64,000 nt of DNA, from assembly GCA_902762795.1 (NCBI GenBank), contig CACWPM010000006.1, forward strand, positions 1 to 64,000. Direction: 5' to 3'. Source of the DNA: Fibrobacter succinogenes (GTDB lineage: Bacteria; Fibrobacterota; Fibrobacteria; Fibrobacterales; Fibrobacteraceae). Positions 1-8,692 of this stretch are shown one piece after another (position 1 is the first letter of the stretch; the number at the start of each line of letters is the position of its first letter). A model generated the notes under the pieces. It saw only the letters and a program-made list of their open reading frames with translations, searched no databases and was not told the origin of the DNA. The translations under genes and the position numbers were made by a program.

Positions 1-192
1 GGTCGAAAGGAGGGTTTTGAAGAGGGAAAAAAAGAAGGTAGAGAAGAAAGCCGAAAAAAAGTCGAACAAGAAGCCAAGCTCGAAATGATCGATGCCATGC
101 TCGCAAACTCCAAATTTACAGATGACGATATTTCCGTCATTTCAGGCATTCCGAAAGAAGAAATTCAAAAGCGTCGAATACAACAGAAATGA
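1..192 (+). CDS. C-terminal fragment of an Rpn/PD-(D/E)XK nuclease-family transposase-like protein
   Basis: The reading frame is open from the left edge and stops at TGA 190-192, so only the last 63 residues are visible. They begin with a highly charged helix (alternating G, K, E and R) and continue into a short helical tail (MLANSKF..DDISVISGIPKEEIQK). That layout, a charged linker followed by a 'laGlsxeeI' tail, is the usual C-terminus of recombination-promoting nuclease/transposase proteins (Rpn, PF12784-like), which are abundant in Fibrobacter. The catalytic domain lies outside the window, so the assignment rests on the tail alone. The tail resembles a small helix-turn-helix, which is inference. 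The next gene is convergent. Confidence 0.55.
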   Translation, partial: GRKEGFEEGKKEGREESRKKVEQEAKLEMIDAMLANSKFTDDDISVISGIPKEEIQKRRIQQK

Positions 193-354
193 CGCTGTAT
201 ATTTTTTCAGCACCACAGAGTTTCCATTCTTATTGTCGGTGAGGAATGGTCGGATTTATACACAAACTTAAAAAGAGCGGTGCCTTGAAATTCTTGGCAA
301 CCGCCCCACTGAGCTTTAATAAACTAATTCACCACAAAGAAACAACTGTATTTA

Positions 355-1311
355 TCAAAGAACACTTACACCCTCATTTTTGTCAATAACAGCTTTGGCA
401 ATATCGGCTGTAATATAATCAAAAATAAGCAATCCTGTAACACATTTGCCTTTACTCTTGAGGAAGTTAACAACACGAGGATTTAATTTTTCTGCATATT
501 CTCCAGGAGTCTTTCTCGTAAATCCTTTAATAACTTCGTCTACACTCGATCCCATTCCTGTCGCACTAACATGATTGACCTTCATCAAGGTAGTAACACT
601 TCTATTTATATTATCTGTTATTTCCTTATATTTTTTATCTACATCAGGCCACTGGTAATCATCCTGCGGATCATTAAATACTTTATAGTTTTTCAATTTT
701 CCATTTTCGTAAAAAGGATATTCGATCCCATAGCCATCATAATATAGCGGAAGACCGTTCAAATTATCGAGAAAAACAACTTTTCCTCTAACATCATTCA
801 GGAGTGGCCAAAAATTATCTCTTTCGGTGTTTGTATTCGGTACACCTCTTCTCCATACGATATCGCCATATTTCCTAACTAAATCTTTTACTTTATTAGC
901 ATCAACATTTCCCCTTTCATTTTTCAGCCTCATTAAAACAGCTTCTCTAGGGTGATCGGTTAAAAATTTTTTCAAATCCTTCATTACATCTTCTAGGTTG
1001 TTTTTGCAATCCGCCCCAAAATAATCGGGACCATGACAACCCTTTAAATTTTCATCTATTCTTATATCAATATATCGACATCCATATTCTAGTTGTTTTA
1101 AAATATTGGCACTTCCATATTGGGCTTGTGCAAATTTCATTATCCTTTCTAAAACAATAGGACCTGCTAGAGGCAATAATACCACCGGACTATAATAAAC
1201 ATTACTCACATTAAAAGTCAATGAATCATGCGTTCCAGGAATGCTGAGCCTGTTAAGAGGTGTTTTGCTAGCAATATGTGCCATCCATTCGCTCATTGGG
1301 AAACTAGACAT
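355..1311 (-). CDS. Phosphatidylinositol-specific phospholipase C-like protein (PI-PLC X domain)
   Basis: The 318-aa product matches the bacterial PI-PLC X-domain fold. The N-terminal motif RLSIPGTHDS places the first catalytic His at residue 28, and YIDIRIDENLKGCHG places the second at about residue 93, with Arg/Asp between them as in the family. These enzymes cleave the phosphodiester of phosphatidylinositol or its glycosylated forms. No signal peptide or lipobox is visible, so secretion is uncertain; an intracellular or non-classically exported protein is possible. The start is supported by an AAGGAG Shine-Dalgarno sequence 8 bases upstream. It is convergent with the Rpn fragment and has a long AT-rich upstream region. 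The actual substrate is not deducible. Confidence 0.85.
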   Translation of the reverse strand: MSSFPMSEWMAHIASKTPLNRLSIPGTHDSLTFNVSNVYYSPVVLLPLAGPIVLERIMKFAQAQYGSANILKQLEYGCRYIDIRIDENLKGCHGPDYFGADCKNNLEDVMKDLKKFLTDHPREAVLMRLKNERGNVDANKVKDLVRKYGDIVWRRGVPNTNTERDNFWPLLNDVRGKVVFLDNLNGLPLYYDGYGIEYPFYENGKLKNYKVFNDPQDDYQWPDVDKKYKEITDNINRSVTTLMKVNHVSATGMGSSVDEVIKGFTRKTPGEYAEKLNPRVVNFLKSKGKCVTGLLIFDYITADIAKAVIDKNEGVSVL

Positions 1312-1807
1312 AATAGTTACTCCTTATGTTTTAGGTTATTGTTTTATATAAAGTCCCCTCCAAGGACTACATTCAAAATAACCTATATATTACTTCATTT
1401 AAAATTTACAAGTTATTTGTAATAAAAATAAAATCTTCAATAAAATACATTTCAAATCACTCACAACATAATTTTTCACTTAATTAATTCGAAAAAGAAT
1501 TCTAACAAATTACATATAAGGAGATTATACAACTTTTCATGCAATTCTAATCTTTACGGAAGCGTTTCGACCGGTTTGTATCAACCATGCGCAATGCAGG
1601 CACCAACAAAATCAGAAGCTTACCGTTCCAAAATCAGATTGCGTATTAACTTTTTTCAATATTATTAGACTACCTAGCTCTACATGCTATTCATCCGTTC
1701 ACTATAGCATTTCTTATCATTATACTACATTCATAGAAAAAGGACAGCCATTCGGTGGCTGGCTTTTAAACTTTAAAAAAAACCTTATTACATTTTGCCG
1801 AAGAAAA
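1312..1807. other. AT-rich intergenic region with one hairpin
   Basis: About 500 bases between two divergently oriented genes. It holds the promoter and RBS of the PI-PLC gene on the minus side. At 1745-1761 there is a 6-bp-stem hairpin (CAGCCA / TGGCTG) flanked by A and T runs, which could end transcription on the minus strand. No convincing small ORF or RNA gene is seen. Confidence 0.5.
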
Positions 1808-2938
1808 ATGCTCCTTACGGTTTTGACATACATCGCCATCGGGATCCTAGCGATCCTCGCCATCTTCTATCTCGGGTTAGAAGTGCGGTTTTACCGTGCG
1901 CTCGGACGGGTACGCGAGGGCTATGCCGACCCGGAACCACTGCCGAAAGTGAGCATCCTGATTGCGGCAAGAAACGAATCCGAAGGCATCCGTGAGACAC
2001 TCGACTCCGTCCTCTCGCAGGATTACGAGGGCGATTGGGAAGTCTGGGTGGCCGATGACCGCTCCACGGATGACACCCCGAAAATTCTCGCGGAATACAA
2101 AGCAAAATTTGAACGACTCCACGTGCTTACGATCGATTCCATTCCCGACGGCGTGAGTCCCAAGAAGCAGGCCATCAGCAAGATGATTGAAGCCTGCAAC
2201 GGAGAAATTCTCTGCCTCACGGACGCAGACTGCATCGTGCAGCCGTCTTGGATCAAATCCATCGTCAAGGAATTCGAACCGGGGATTGAACTTGTCGCCG
2301 GACACTCGTACATCCCGACAGACAAGAGTTCACCGTTCATCATCTGCATGCAGGCAGTCGAAACGCTGATTTACCGCATTGCAGGCACGGCAGGCCTCGC
2401 CATGCACCTCCCGCTCACAAGCACAGGCAACAACCTCGCCTACCGCAAGAGTTTCTTCCAGAGCGTTAACGGTTTTACAGGCGTCATCAAAATCCAGAGC
2501 GGCGACGACGACCTCCTGATGCAAAAACTTGCGACCGACCGCCCATGGGCCATGCGCTACTGCATCACACCTTCCACGTTCGTCACCACAAACGGCAAAG
2601 AAACGCTCAAGGCCCTCTGGGAACAGCGCAAACGCTGGGCATCAAAGACCATCTACTACTCCCCGAAAATAGTCTTTGTGCTCTCGATGGTATTCCTTTT
2701 CCTCACAATGCTCTGCGTCACTGCGGTGCTCTCGATTTTCAGTTTTAAAATTTTCGTCGCCACATTGATAGCTTTATTTTGCAAGTGCATCGGCGACATG
2801 GTTCTCATTATTCGCGGGCTCAAAATATTCAAGCAGGAGCACCTCCTCAAGTGGTGCATCCCGGTTGAGTTCATACACGCCCCCTTTACCGTACTGGCCG
2901 TACTGTTCGGACTGTTCGGACGTTTTAAGTGGAAATAA
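1808..2938 (+). CDS. Family 2 glycosyltransferase, membrane-anchored
   Basis: The 376-aa product has an N-terminal membrane segment (about residues 3-25), a GT-A catalytic domain and C-terminal hydrophobic segments (about 285-330 and 350-372). GT2 landmarks are in order: VSILIAARNE at about 48, ADD at 82-84, the metal-binding DAD at 139-141, GDDDL at 232-236 and QRKRW at 273-277 (QxxRW motif of processive-type GT2 enzymes). It probably transfers a nucleotide-activated sugar at the cytoplasmic face for envelope or lipid glycosylation. Acceptor and donor cannot be read from the sequence. The topB start follows 2 bases after the stop, so the pair is probably co-transcribed. The RBS is weak (GAAGAAAA). 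Confidence 0.88.
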   Translation: MLLTVLTYIAIGILAILAIFYLGLEVRFYRALGRVREGYADPEPLPKVSILIAARNESEGIRETLDSVLSQDYEGDWEVWVADDRSTDDTPKILAEYKAKFERLHVLTIDSIPDGVSPKKQAISKMIEACNGEILCLTDADCIVQPSWIKSIVKEFEPGIELVAGHSYIPTDKSSPFIICMQAVETLIYRIAGTAGLAMHLPLTSTGNNLAYRKSFFQSVNGFTGVIKIQSGDDDLLMQKLATDRPWAMRYCITPSTFVTTNGKETLKALWEQRKRWASKTIYYSPKIVFVLSMVFLFLTMLCVTAVLSIFSFKIFVATLIALFCKCIGDMVLIIRGLKIFKQEHLLKWCIPVEFIHAPFTVLAVLFGLFGRFKWK

Positions 2939-2940
2939 AA

Positions 2941-5451
2941 ATGGCAACTACTAAAACTACAACTAAAACCACTACAAAGAAGACTGCAACCAAGCCTTCA
3001 GCAAAGGTCGAAGGCAAGACGCTCATCATCGCAGAAAAACCTAGCGTAGCAGCCGACCTCGTCAAAGTTCTCGGCGCAAAATCGTTCAAGAAAGAAACCG
3101 CCTATTACGAAAGCGACACGACCATCGTTAGCCATGCGATCGGTCATCTCGTCGGCATCGCCGACCCGAAGGATATTGACGAAAGGTACAAGGCATGGGA
3201 CATGAAGACGCTCCCCATGCTCCCGGAAAAATTCCCGCTCGTTGCCCTTCCCACCACTAGGGCCCACCTCAGTGCACTTGGCAAACTCATCAAGCGCAAG
3301 GACGTGACGACAATTATAAACGCGTGCGATGCGGGCCGCGAAGGTGAATTGATTTTCTATTACATCGTGGACTACATCCTCAAGGGGAACTTCAAAGGCA
3401 AGACGTTCAAGAGACTCTGGATGCAGAGCATGACGCCTGCCGCCATCAAGGACGCCTTTGAACACCTCCGTACCGAAGAAGACATGGTCAACTTGAGGAA
3501 CGCCGCCCTCTGCCGTAGCGAAGCCGACTGGCTCGTGGGCATGAACGGCAGCCGCGGACTCACCGCTTACAACAGCTCTATGGGCGGGTTCCAGATTACG
3601 CCATGCGGACGCGTACAGACACCGACGCTTGCCATCATCGTGAAACGCGAGGAAGAACGCAACCGCTTTGTACCGCAAAAGTTCTGGACCATCGAAGCCT
3701 CGTTCGACAACTCCGGCGCCGGTTACCAGGGCAAGTGGTTCACCGTCGACAAAGAAAACGGCAAGGACCGCGTCAAGCAGATTTTTGACGAAAAACGCGC
3801 ACAGGAAATTCTTGCAAAGTGCAAAGGCAAGAAAGGTTCCATCGAAGAGACGACAGCCCCGAGCCAGCAGAAGTGCGGCCAGCTCTATGACCTCACCACG
3901 CTCCAACGCGAAGCGAACAACCGCTTTGGCTTTAGCGCCAAGACGACGCTTTCTATCGCACAGTCCCTTTACGAACATTACAAGGCGACCACGTACCCGC
4001 GTACCGACAGCCGTTGTCTGCCCGAAGATTATGTGGCCCCGGTGAAGGCTACACTCGCGAAGATTGAAGGCCCACTCGCCAAGTTTGCACAGGAAGCACT
4101 CGACAAAAATTACGTGAAGCGTACGCCGAAGGTCTTCGACAACACGAAAATTTCGGACCACTTCGCCATCATCCCGACAGGTGTAGTGCCGAAAGGCCTC
4201 TCCGAAGCCGAAGAAAAAATCTACACGATGATTTGCCAGCGCTTTATCGCGGTATTCTTCCCGCCGGCGCAGTACTTGAACACGACCCGCATCACGACGG
4301 TCGAAAAAGAGACTTTCATCACCGAAGGCAAGATTCTTGTGGACCCGGGCTTCAAGGCGATTTACGGAAAAGAATCCGACGAAGAATCGAACATTCCGAA
4401 ACTGAACGGCAACACCGCCAAAACACTTGAAATTGAAGCCAAGGAAGACTTCACCAAGCCGCCTGCACACTACACCGAAAGCACGCTTCTCTCGATGATG
4501 GAAAGTGCAGGTAAGCTCGTTGAAGACGATGAACTGCGCGACGCCATGAAAGAACGCGGTCTCGGAACGCCCGCCACACGAGCAGCCATCATTGAAAAGC
4601 TCGTAAGCGACAAATACGTTGTTCGTGACGGCAAAGAAATGATCCCGACAGCAAAGGCTTTTGACCTCATCAAAGTCCTCTCCGCCATGAACTGCGAAGC
4701 CCTCACCAGCCCAGAACTCACCGGCGAATGGGAATATAAGATGGACCTCATTTCGAAGGGCAAGGAATCTCGCGAAGCGTTCATGAACGGCATCGTCGAA
4801 ATGACAAAAACGATGGTGAAAAACATCAAGGGTTTCAAGGAAGAAAGCACTACCGGCGAAGCAAGCTTCAGCCCCGTGAACGGCAAGAAAGTTTTCGAAA
4901 CGGTCAGCCGCTACACCACCGAAGACGGAATCGTCATCCGCAAGATTGTGGGCGGCAAGCACTTGTCCGAAAGCGAAATCGTAGAACTTTTGACCAAACG
5001 CAAAATTGGTCCATTGACCGGTTTCCGCAGCAAAAAGGGCGCAGAATTCTCGGCAGTTCTGATCATCAATGACGAGAATAAAGTTGAATTTGTCTTTGAC
5101 GAAAAGCCCGAAGAAATCGAACTCGGTGAAATTATCGGCAAGTCTCCGGTAGACGGTTCTGACGTTTATGAAACACTCACGGGCTACGTCTCCGAAAGCT
5201 ACGTGAAGAAGGAACCGAGCGGGCTTTCGCTCCCGAAAGTTCTTCTAGGCAAGGAAATTCCGCTCGACGACATCAAAAAACTGCTTACAGGCGAAAAGAC
5301 TTCGCTCATCAAGGGTTTCCGCAGCAACAAGACTCGCCGCCTGTTCGACGCTTACCTCACGCTCGTGAAGGGCAAGCTCAAGTTCGATTTCCCTCCGCGT
5401 GAATTCAAGCCCCGCCGTTTCGCAAAGAAAGCATCCTCAAAGGCCGAATAA
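2941..5451 (+). CDS. topB: DNA topoisomerase III
   Basis: Type IA topoisomerase of about 836 residues from the ATG at 2941. A GTG 12 bases upstream is also in frame but would overlap the previous gene. Order of domains: a Thr/Lys-rich tail (1-20), Toprim with TLIIAEKPSVA, the acidic DAGREGE at about 130-136, the catalytic Tyr at about 352 in TTYPRTDSR, then two C-terminal Toprim_C-type repeats (about 640-715 and 725-795, each with a K..TGFRSKKG or KGFRSNKTRR core) in place of zinc fingers. It relaxes and decatenates single-stranded regions during replication and recombination. The basic N-terminal tail is an unusual addition, probably for nonspecific DNA or RNA contact (inference). Confidence 0.95.
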   Translation: MATTKTTTKTTTKKTATKPSAKVEGKTLIIAEKPSVAADLVKVLGAKSFKKETAYYESDTTIVSHAIGHLVGIADPKDIDERYKAWDMKTLPMLPEKFPLVALPTTRAHLSALGKLIKRKDVTTIINACDAGREGELIFYYIVDYILKGNFKGKTFKRLWMQSMTPAAIKDAFEHLRTEEDMVNLRNAALCRSEADWLVGMNGSRGLTAYNSSMGGFQITPCGRVQTPTLAIIVKREEERNRFVPQKFWTIEASFDNSGAGYQGKWFTVDKENGKDRVKQIFDEKRAQEILAKCKGKKGSIEETTAPSQQKCGQLYDLTTLQREANNRFGFSAKTTLSIAQSLYEHYKATTYPRTDSRCLPEDYVAPVKATLAKIEGPLAKFAQEALDKNYVKRTPKVFDNTKISDHFAIIPTGVVPKGLSEAEEKIYTMICQRFIAVFFPPAQYLNTTRITTVEKETFITEGKILVDPGFKAIYGKESDEESNIPKLNGNTAKTLEIEAKEDFTKPPAHYTESTLLSMMESAGKLVEDDELRDAMKERGLGTPATRAAIIEKLVSDKYVVRDGKEMIPTAKAFDLIKVLSAMNCEALTSPELTGEWEYKMDLISKGKESREAFMNGIVEMTKTMVKNIKGFKEESTTGEASFSPVNGKKVFETVSRYTTEDGIVIRKIVGGKHLSESEIVELLTKRKIGPLTGFRSKKGAEFSAVLIINDENKVEFVFDEKPEEIELGEIIGKSPVDGSDVYETLTGYVSESYVKKEPSGLSLPKVLLGKEIPLDDIKKLLTGEKTSLIKGFRSNKTRRLFDAYLTLVKGKLKFDFPPREFKPRRFAKKASSKAE

Positions 5452-5457
5452 CATTTT

Positions 5458-6867
5458 ATGAGCTTCGGTAGAATTTTTGCCAAAACTCTAGCAATCTCGG
5501 GCATTGCGGCATTGACTTCGTTTGCCTCGGGGACCTCGACAAGCTCCGAAACGATTAAAAATAATTCAGATTCCCATCCTCCGCTCTCGATGGCGTTTCT
5601 GCCTTATTCATCAACAAACGAATCATCATCTTCTATAAGCATTAGCTCTTCAGCGAATATTTCAAGTTCGTCCGAAATTTTCATTATATCAGCAGAGGAT
5701 CTCGCAAGTTCATCCGCAAATGCACCAATTGAATCGAAAGAACCAACAACCTCAAGTTCCTCCGAAAATCATGTAGAGTGCAGTTCATCAGCAACGTTTG
5801 CGAAAGAAAGGCCTAATCCATATAGTCTTCCCGATAAACTCATGCCTTTGTGGAATTCCATGACCATGCGACAAAAAGCAGCCCAAATGATCATGGTGTT
5901 CCTCACCTCACCGCAATTCATTATCGAAAATGAAATCGGCGGCGTGCTCATCACAGGCAAACATCTCCGCGAAGCGGACAGCTATCTGCAGAGAATGGCA
6001 GAAATAGACAGCAGCCTAAATATTCCGCTTTTCGTTGCAACCGACCAAGAAGGCGGTCTCGTCAACCGATTAGCATCGTATTCCGACCATTGGCGTAATA
6101 CCCCAAGCGCCCGCGAAATGCGCCGCATGGATTCCACGCACATACACACGCTAGCAAATCAAATCGGACATACGCTAAAAGACATCAAAATAAACATGAA
6201 CCTAGCCCCCGTCCTAGATCCATCCAAGGATTACCGCGAATCCAATTCCTTTATGGAAGAGAGCCGTCGCTCGTGGGGTCACGACACGTCAAATGCTTAC
6301 AAAGTAAGAGCTTTCGTCAATGGCATGCACGATAACGGCATCATCTGCGTTTCAAAACACTTCCCCGGTTATGATTCCTGGACTAACAGCGATCTTCAAA
6401 TCGCCATCAGCGCCTCGCCCAAAGAAAAAATCGAGCAAAACGTTTCTTTTTTCAAGACACTCGCAAACGATATTCCCGTCACGATGATGTCGAGTGTGCA
6501 TTTTTTGCGAATTTCAAGCCGCCCAGCCGTCTTCGATGCAAGCATCGTAAAAATGGCACGTCGCGGTTTTCCGGACATGGTCATGCTCACGGATGACCTC
6601 TGGGGCACATCACTTCGCGCCTGGGCAAGCGGCAAGACACAAATTCCACCGCGCAAGACCTACTCGGACAAAGACTTCAAGCGCCTCATCACCACAATCA
6701 TCGATGCAGGCAACGACATTCTCATGATTTCTTACACGTCCAAGGCAAAGGACATGCTCGACATCATGATGGACCTTTGTGACAAAAGTTCAAAATACAA
6801 AAAACGCATCGAAGAATCCGCCGCCCGAATCCTTAAGCTGAAGTACAAAGCAGGAATTTTGAAGTAG
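5458..6867 (+). CDS. Exported GH3-family (NagZ-like) glycoside hydrolase with Ser-rich linker
   Basis: The 469-aa protein begins 6 bases after topB. It has an N-terminal hydrophobic segment (likely signal peptide, residues 5-25), a serine-rich linker (about 25-120) typical of Fibrobacter exported proteins, then a single GH3 barrel. Family signatures are TDQEGGLVNRL at about 194, KHFPGYD at about 299 and the nucleophile region LTDDLWG at about 377-383. NagZ-type enzymes use an Asp-His dyad following KHFPGHG as acid/base; here GHG is GYD and no His follows within the loop (SWTNSDLQ). The nucleophile Asp is kept but the acid/base partner is missing or moved, so activity on N-acetylhexosaminides is doubtful. 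No strong RBS is seen; translational coupling to topB is likely. Confidence 0.8.
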   Translation: MSFGRIFAKTLAISGIAALTSFASGTSTSSETIKNNSDSHPPLSMAFLPYSSTNESSSSISISSSANISSSSEIFIISAEDLASSSANAPIESKEPTTSSSSENHVECSSSATFAKERPNPYSLPDKLMPLWNSMTMRQKAAQMIMVFLTSPQFIIENEIGGVLITGKHLREADSYLQRMAEIDSSLNIPLFVATDQEGGLVNRLASYSDHWRNTPSAREMRRMDSTHIHTLANQIGHTLKDIKINMNLAPVLDPSKDYRESNSFMEESRRSWGHDTSNAYKVRAFVNGMHDNGIICVSKHFPGYDSWTNSDLQIAISASPKEKIEQNVSFFKTLANDIPVTMMSSVHFLRISSRPAVFDASIVKMARRGFPDMVMLTDDLWGTSLRAWASGKTQIPPRKTYSDKDFKRLITTIIDAGNDILMISYTSKAKDMLDIMMDLCDKSSKYKKRIEESAARILKLKYKAGILK

Positions 6868-6903
6868 GAAGTTTTTTCACGCACTCTTCCCACTTACCAG
6901 TTT

Positions 6904-7208
6904 TTACGTACTAACGGGTCACAAAAAACAAAGTTAGTACGTAGTCCTCAAGCGCTTACTTTATCCGTTACGTACTAATCAGCCCATTTCACACCAATCA
7001 GTACGTAAAAAAAGCAACAGAACCGACCCTTAAAATGTTTTTTGGAGGCACAAACAACCTTCCAAGCCCCATTTTTTAGAAACCGTCCGCAAAAAAGCCA
7101 AATTTACGTACTAAGAGGCACCAAAAAGGCATCCCAGTACGTAGCAAACAAAATAACTATTTAGAGATTACGTACTAACAGGCGTAAATTGCCCGTTCCA
7201 GTACGTAA
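6904..7208. repeat. Array of eight alternating 9-bp sites with exact 32-bp period (spaced inverted repeats)
   Basis: TTACGTACT occurs at 6904, 6968, 7104 and 7168. Its reverse complement AGTACGTA(A/G) occurs at 6936, 7000, 7136 and 7200. Within each block of four (6904-7008, 7104-7208) neighbouring sites are exactly 32 bp apart with alternating orientation, and the two blocks are offset by exactly 200 bp. Sequence between sites is mostly not conserved. The pair at 6905-6915 and 6933-6943 extends to an 11-bp perfect arm. The array lies between two convergent genes, so it is not an ordinary promoter. A 32-bp period is close to three helical turns, suggesting a protein-binding array (inference). 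Confidence 0.9.
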
Positions 7209-7240
7209 ACCATCTCGCGCGTCCGCAATTTACCGCGCGT

Positions 7241-7341
7241 TCCGCAACAAGCAAGGTAAATTTCAAGCGTATTCTGCAACAAGCCGCGCATTTCAAGCGT
7301 ATTCCGCAACAAGCCGCGCATTTCAAGCGTATTCCGCAAGC
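7241..7341. repeat. 30-bp tandem repeat, about 3.3 copies
   Basis: A unit starting TTTCAAGCGTATTCYGCAAC and ending AAGCCGCGCA repeats with exact 30-bp period at 7261, 7291 and 7321; a degenerate copy precedes it and the last copy is cut short. It begins just beyond the 32-bp site array and ends about 35 bases from the stop codon of the minus-strand exonuclease gene. Because 30 is divisible by three it keeps reading frames open on both strands, but no coding signal is seen. Confidence 0.9.
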
Positions 7342-7373
7342 GCCCTCTTTCCGCAACGGCAATTGACCAACAG

Positions 7374-7940
7374 CTACCTAACAAAAGCCTGTTTCTTGGA
7401 TGCGGACAAATTCACCACATTTTTCAAGACTCCCGCTTCGCCCACTTTTTCTAGAGCGCTCTTCAAAATTTCAACGGCAGCCATTGTATCGTCCAAAGCA
7501 CGGTGGTGATTAAAATCCGGAAGTCCCAGAGATTCTGTAAGTTTGTGCAGACTGTAACTCGGTTGCCCCGGAAACACCCGCCTCGCAAGCTTCACCGTAC
7601 AAAGTCTTGCCGGATTGAACTTGATGCAGCAACGCTTGAGTTCAGCGGTCATGAACCTACAATCAAACTGCACATTATGCGCTACAAAAATACGGTCTTG
7701 CAATAACGCCGACACATGCTCGGCAATCACGCCAAATTGCGGTTGTCCCTCAACCATCTCGTCGGTGATGCCCGTCAATTCACGAACAAACGGTGTAATC
7801 GGTTGTCCAGGATTCACAAGCGCATGGAATGTTTCAACAACATCGGAACCGTCCATCAGGGCGATTCCGATTTCCATTATACGATTATCATCTCCATGTC
7901 CGCCGGTCGTTTCAAGATCGACTACCGCAAATTTGAGCAA
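7374..7940 (-). CDS. DnaQ-like 3'-5' exonuclease (DEDDh)
   Basis: A 188-aa stand-alone proofreading-type exonuclease. The DEDDh residues are visible: D8 and E10 in VVDLETTGG, D93 in AHNVQFD, and His146 with Asp151 in HHRALDD. It probably trims 3' ends of DNA (polymerase III epsilon-type) or short RNA; the substrate is not deducible. The start is TTG at 7940: an in-frame TAA lies just upstream and AGGTAATG provides an RBS. That TAA is also the stop codon of the preceding gene on the same strand, so translation of the two is probably coupled. Confidence 0.85.
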   Translation of the reverse strand: MLKFAVVDLETTGGHGDDNRIMEIGIALMDGSDVVETFHALVNPGQPITPFVRELTGITDEMVEGQPQFGVIAEHVSALLQDRIFVAHNVQFDCRFMTAELKRCCIKFNPARLCTVKLARRVFPGQPSYSLHKLTESLGLPDFNHHRALDDTMAAVEILKSALEKVGEAGVLKNVVNLSASKKQAFVR

Positions 7941-7946
7941 AATACA

Positions 7947-8534
7947 TTACCTAACAGGAATATCGATATCTAGCGTTTCCATTCCATCGCGCGCTTCTAC
8001 TCGTGCAAGCATCACATTAGACTTCGGTTGTCCATAAACAGGAACAACGAGCAAATTAGAGACACCATTCTGCTCACTTGGAACCGCTTCGGTATCATAA
8101 GCCGTTTTCTTAAATATAGGTTTTTTGCTGCCATCATATAAACTATACGTAAGCTTACGAGGCATACCTTTCTTGATTTGCGAGGTCTTCACCTGGAAGT
8201 AAATGTAACCGCCCTTCGGAATATTCCTCAAGCTGTCAAGAATTTCTTCTTCAGTGGCATATTCAGCCTCCATGGCTAAGCGCACGTTCTTGCGCACTCG
8301 TTCTGGAGTTTCGTACTCGACCATCACATTGAACTTTGCATCTTCGGGAATTGCACTTTGGCGAACGTCCCGAATTTTGCTGTTATTCTGATGGTATTCC
8401 CATCGGCCGTCGTCGTGCAAAACAACCATAGCTCCATTCGAAGCGGTTGCAACGACATCAGATGCTAAAGCATCGACAGCAAATGCAAAGACAAGAGCCG
8501 CACAGGCTCTCGAAAGAATTCTCATTCCACCCAT
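7947..8534 (-). CDS. Secreted protein of unknown function with DDGRWEY motif
   Basis: The start at 8534 is chosen because a GGAG Shine-Dalgarno lies 7 bases upstream; an upstream in-frame ATG lacks one. The product begins with a signal peptide (MGGMRILSRACAALVFAFAVDALAS). Right after it comes VVATASNGAMVVLHDDGRWEYHQ, a motif resembling the DUF3157-type 'dG..v.L.dDGtWey' segment. The rest is predicted beta-rich and ends in a fragment reading LARVEARDGMETLDIDI. It lies upstream of the DnaQ-like gene with a 6-base gap, so the two form an operon. No enzymatic motif is recognised; a periplasmic or surface protein is likely. Confidence 0.7.
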   Translation of the reverse strand: MGGMRILSRACAALVFAFAVDALASDVVATASNGAMVVLHDDGRWEYHQNNSKIRDVRQSAIPEDAKFNVMVEYETPERVRKNVRLAMEAEYATEEEILDSLRNIPKGGYIYFQVKTSQIKKGMPRKLTYSLYDGSKKPIFKKTAYDTEAVPSEQNGVSNLLVVPVYGQPKSNVMLARVEARDGMETLDIDIPVR

Positions 8535-8662
8535 ATTTACTCCGTTTTTTAAACGTCCCATAACCACAACAAATATATATATCCAAGGATATTTAAAAGC
8601 GAACGTAAACTAAAAAACATTTTTCTCATCAAATTTGTGATGATAATAACACTTTTACAACT

Positions 8663-8670
8663 TATATTTG
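8663..8670 (+). promoter_or_regulatory. TAnnTTTG -7 motif upstream of gluQ
   Basis: TATATTTG, an exact match to the Bacteroidetes -7 consensus TAnnTTTG, lies 22 bases before the chosen ATG. A TTTG is present further upstream at 8634-8637, somewhat further than the usual 19-21 bp spacing. Confidence 0.5.
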
Positions 8671-8692
8671 TGACGTGACTTACTTTTGCAAT

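Noticed and set aside
2998-4962. Long reading frame (654 codons) antisense to topB
   Set aside because: It mirrors the third-codon bias of topB; no RBS, no motif and Phe/Val/Arg-rich composition typical of antisense shadows.
6904-7208. CRISPR array
   Set aside because: Sites are only 9 bp, alternate in orientation, and no cas gene is nearby.
7168-7509. Short frames over the 30-bp repeat (both strands)
   Set aside because: They arise because 30 is a multiple of three; no RBS or homology, and they run into the exonuclease gene.
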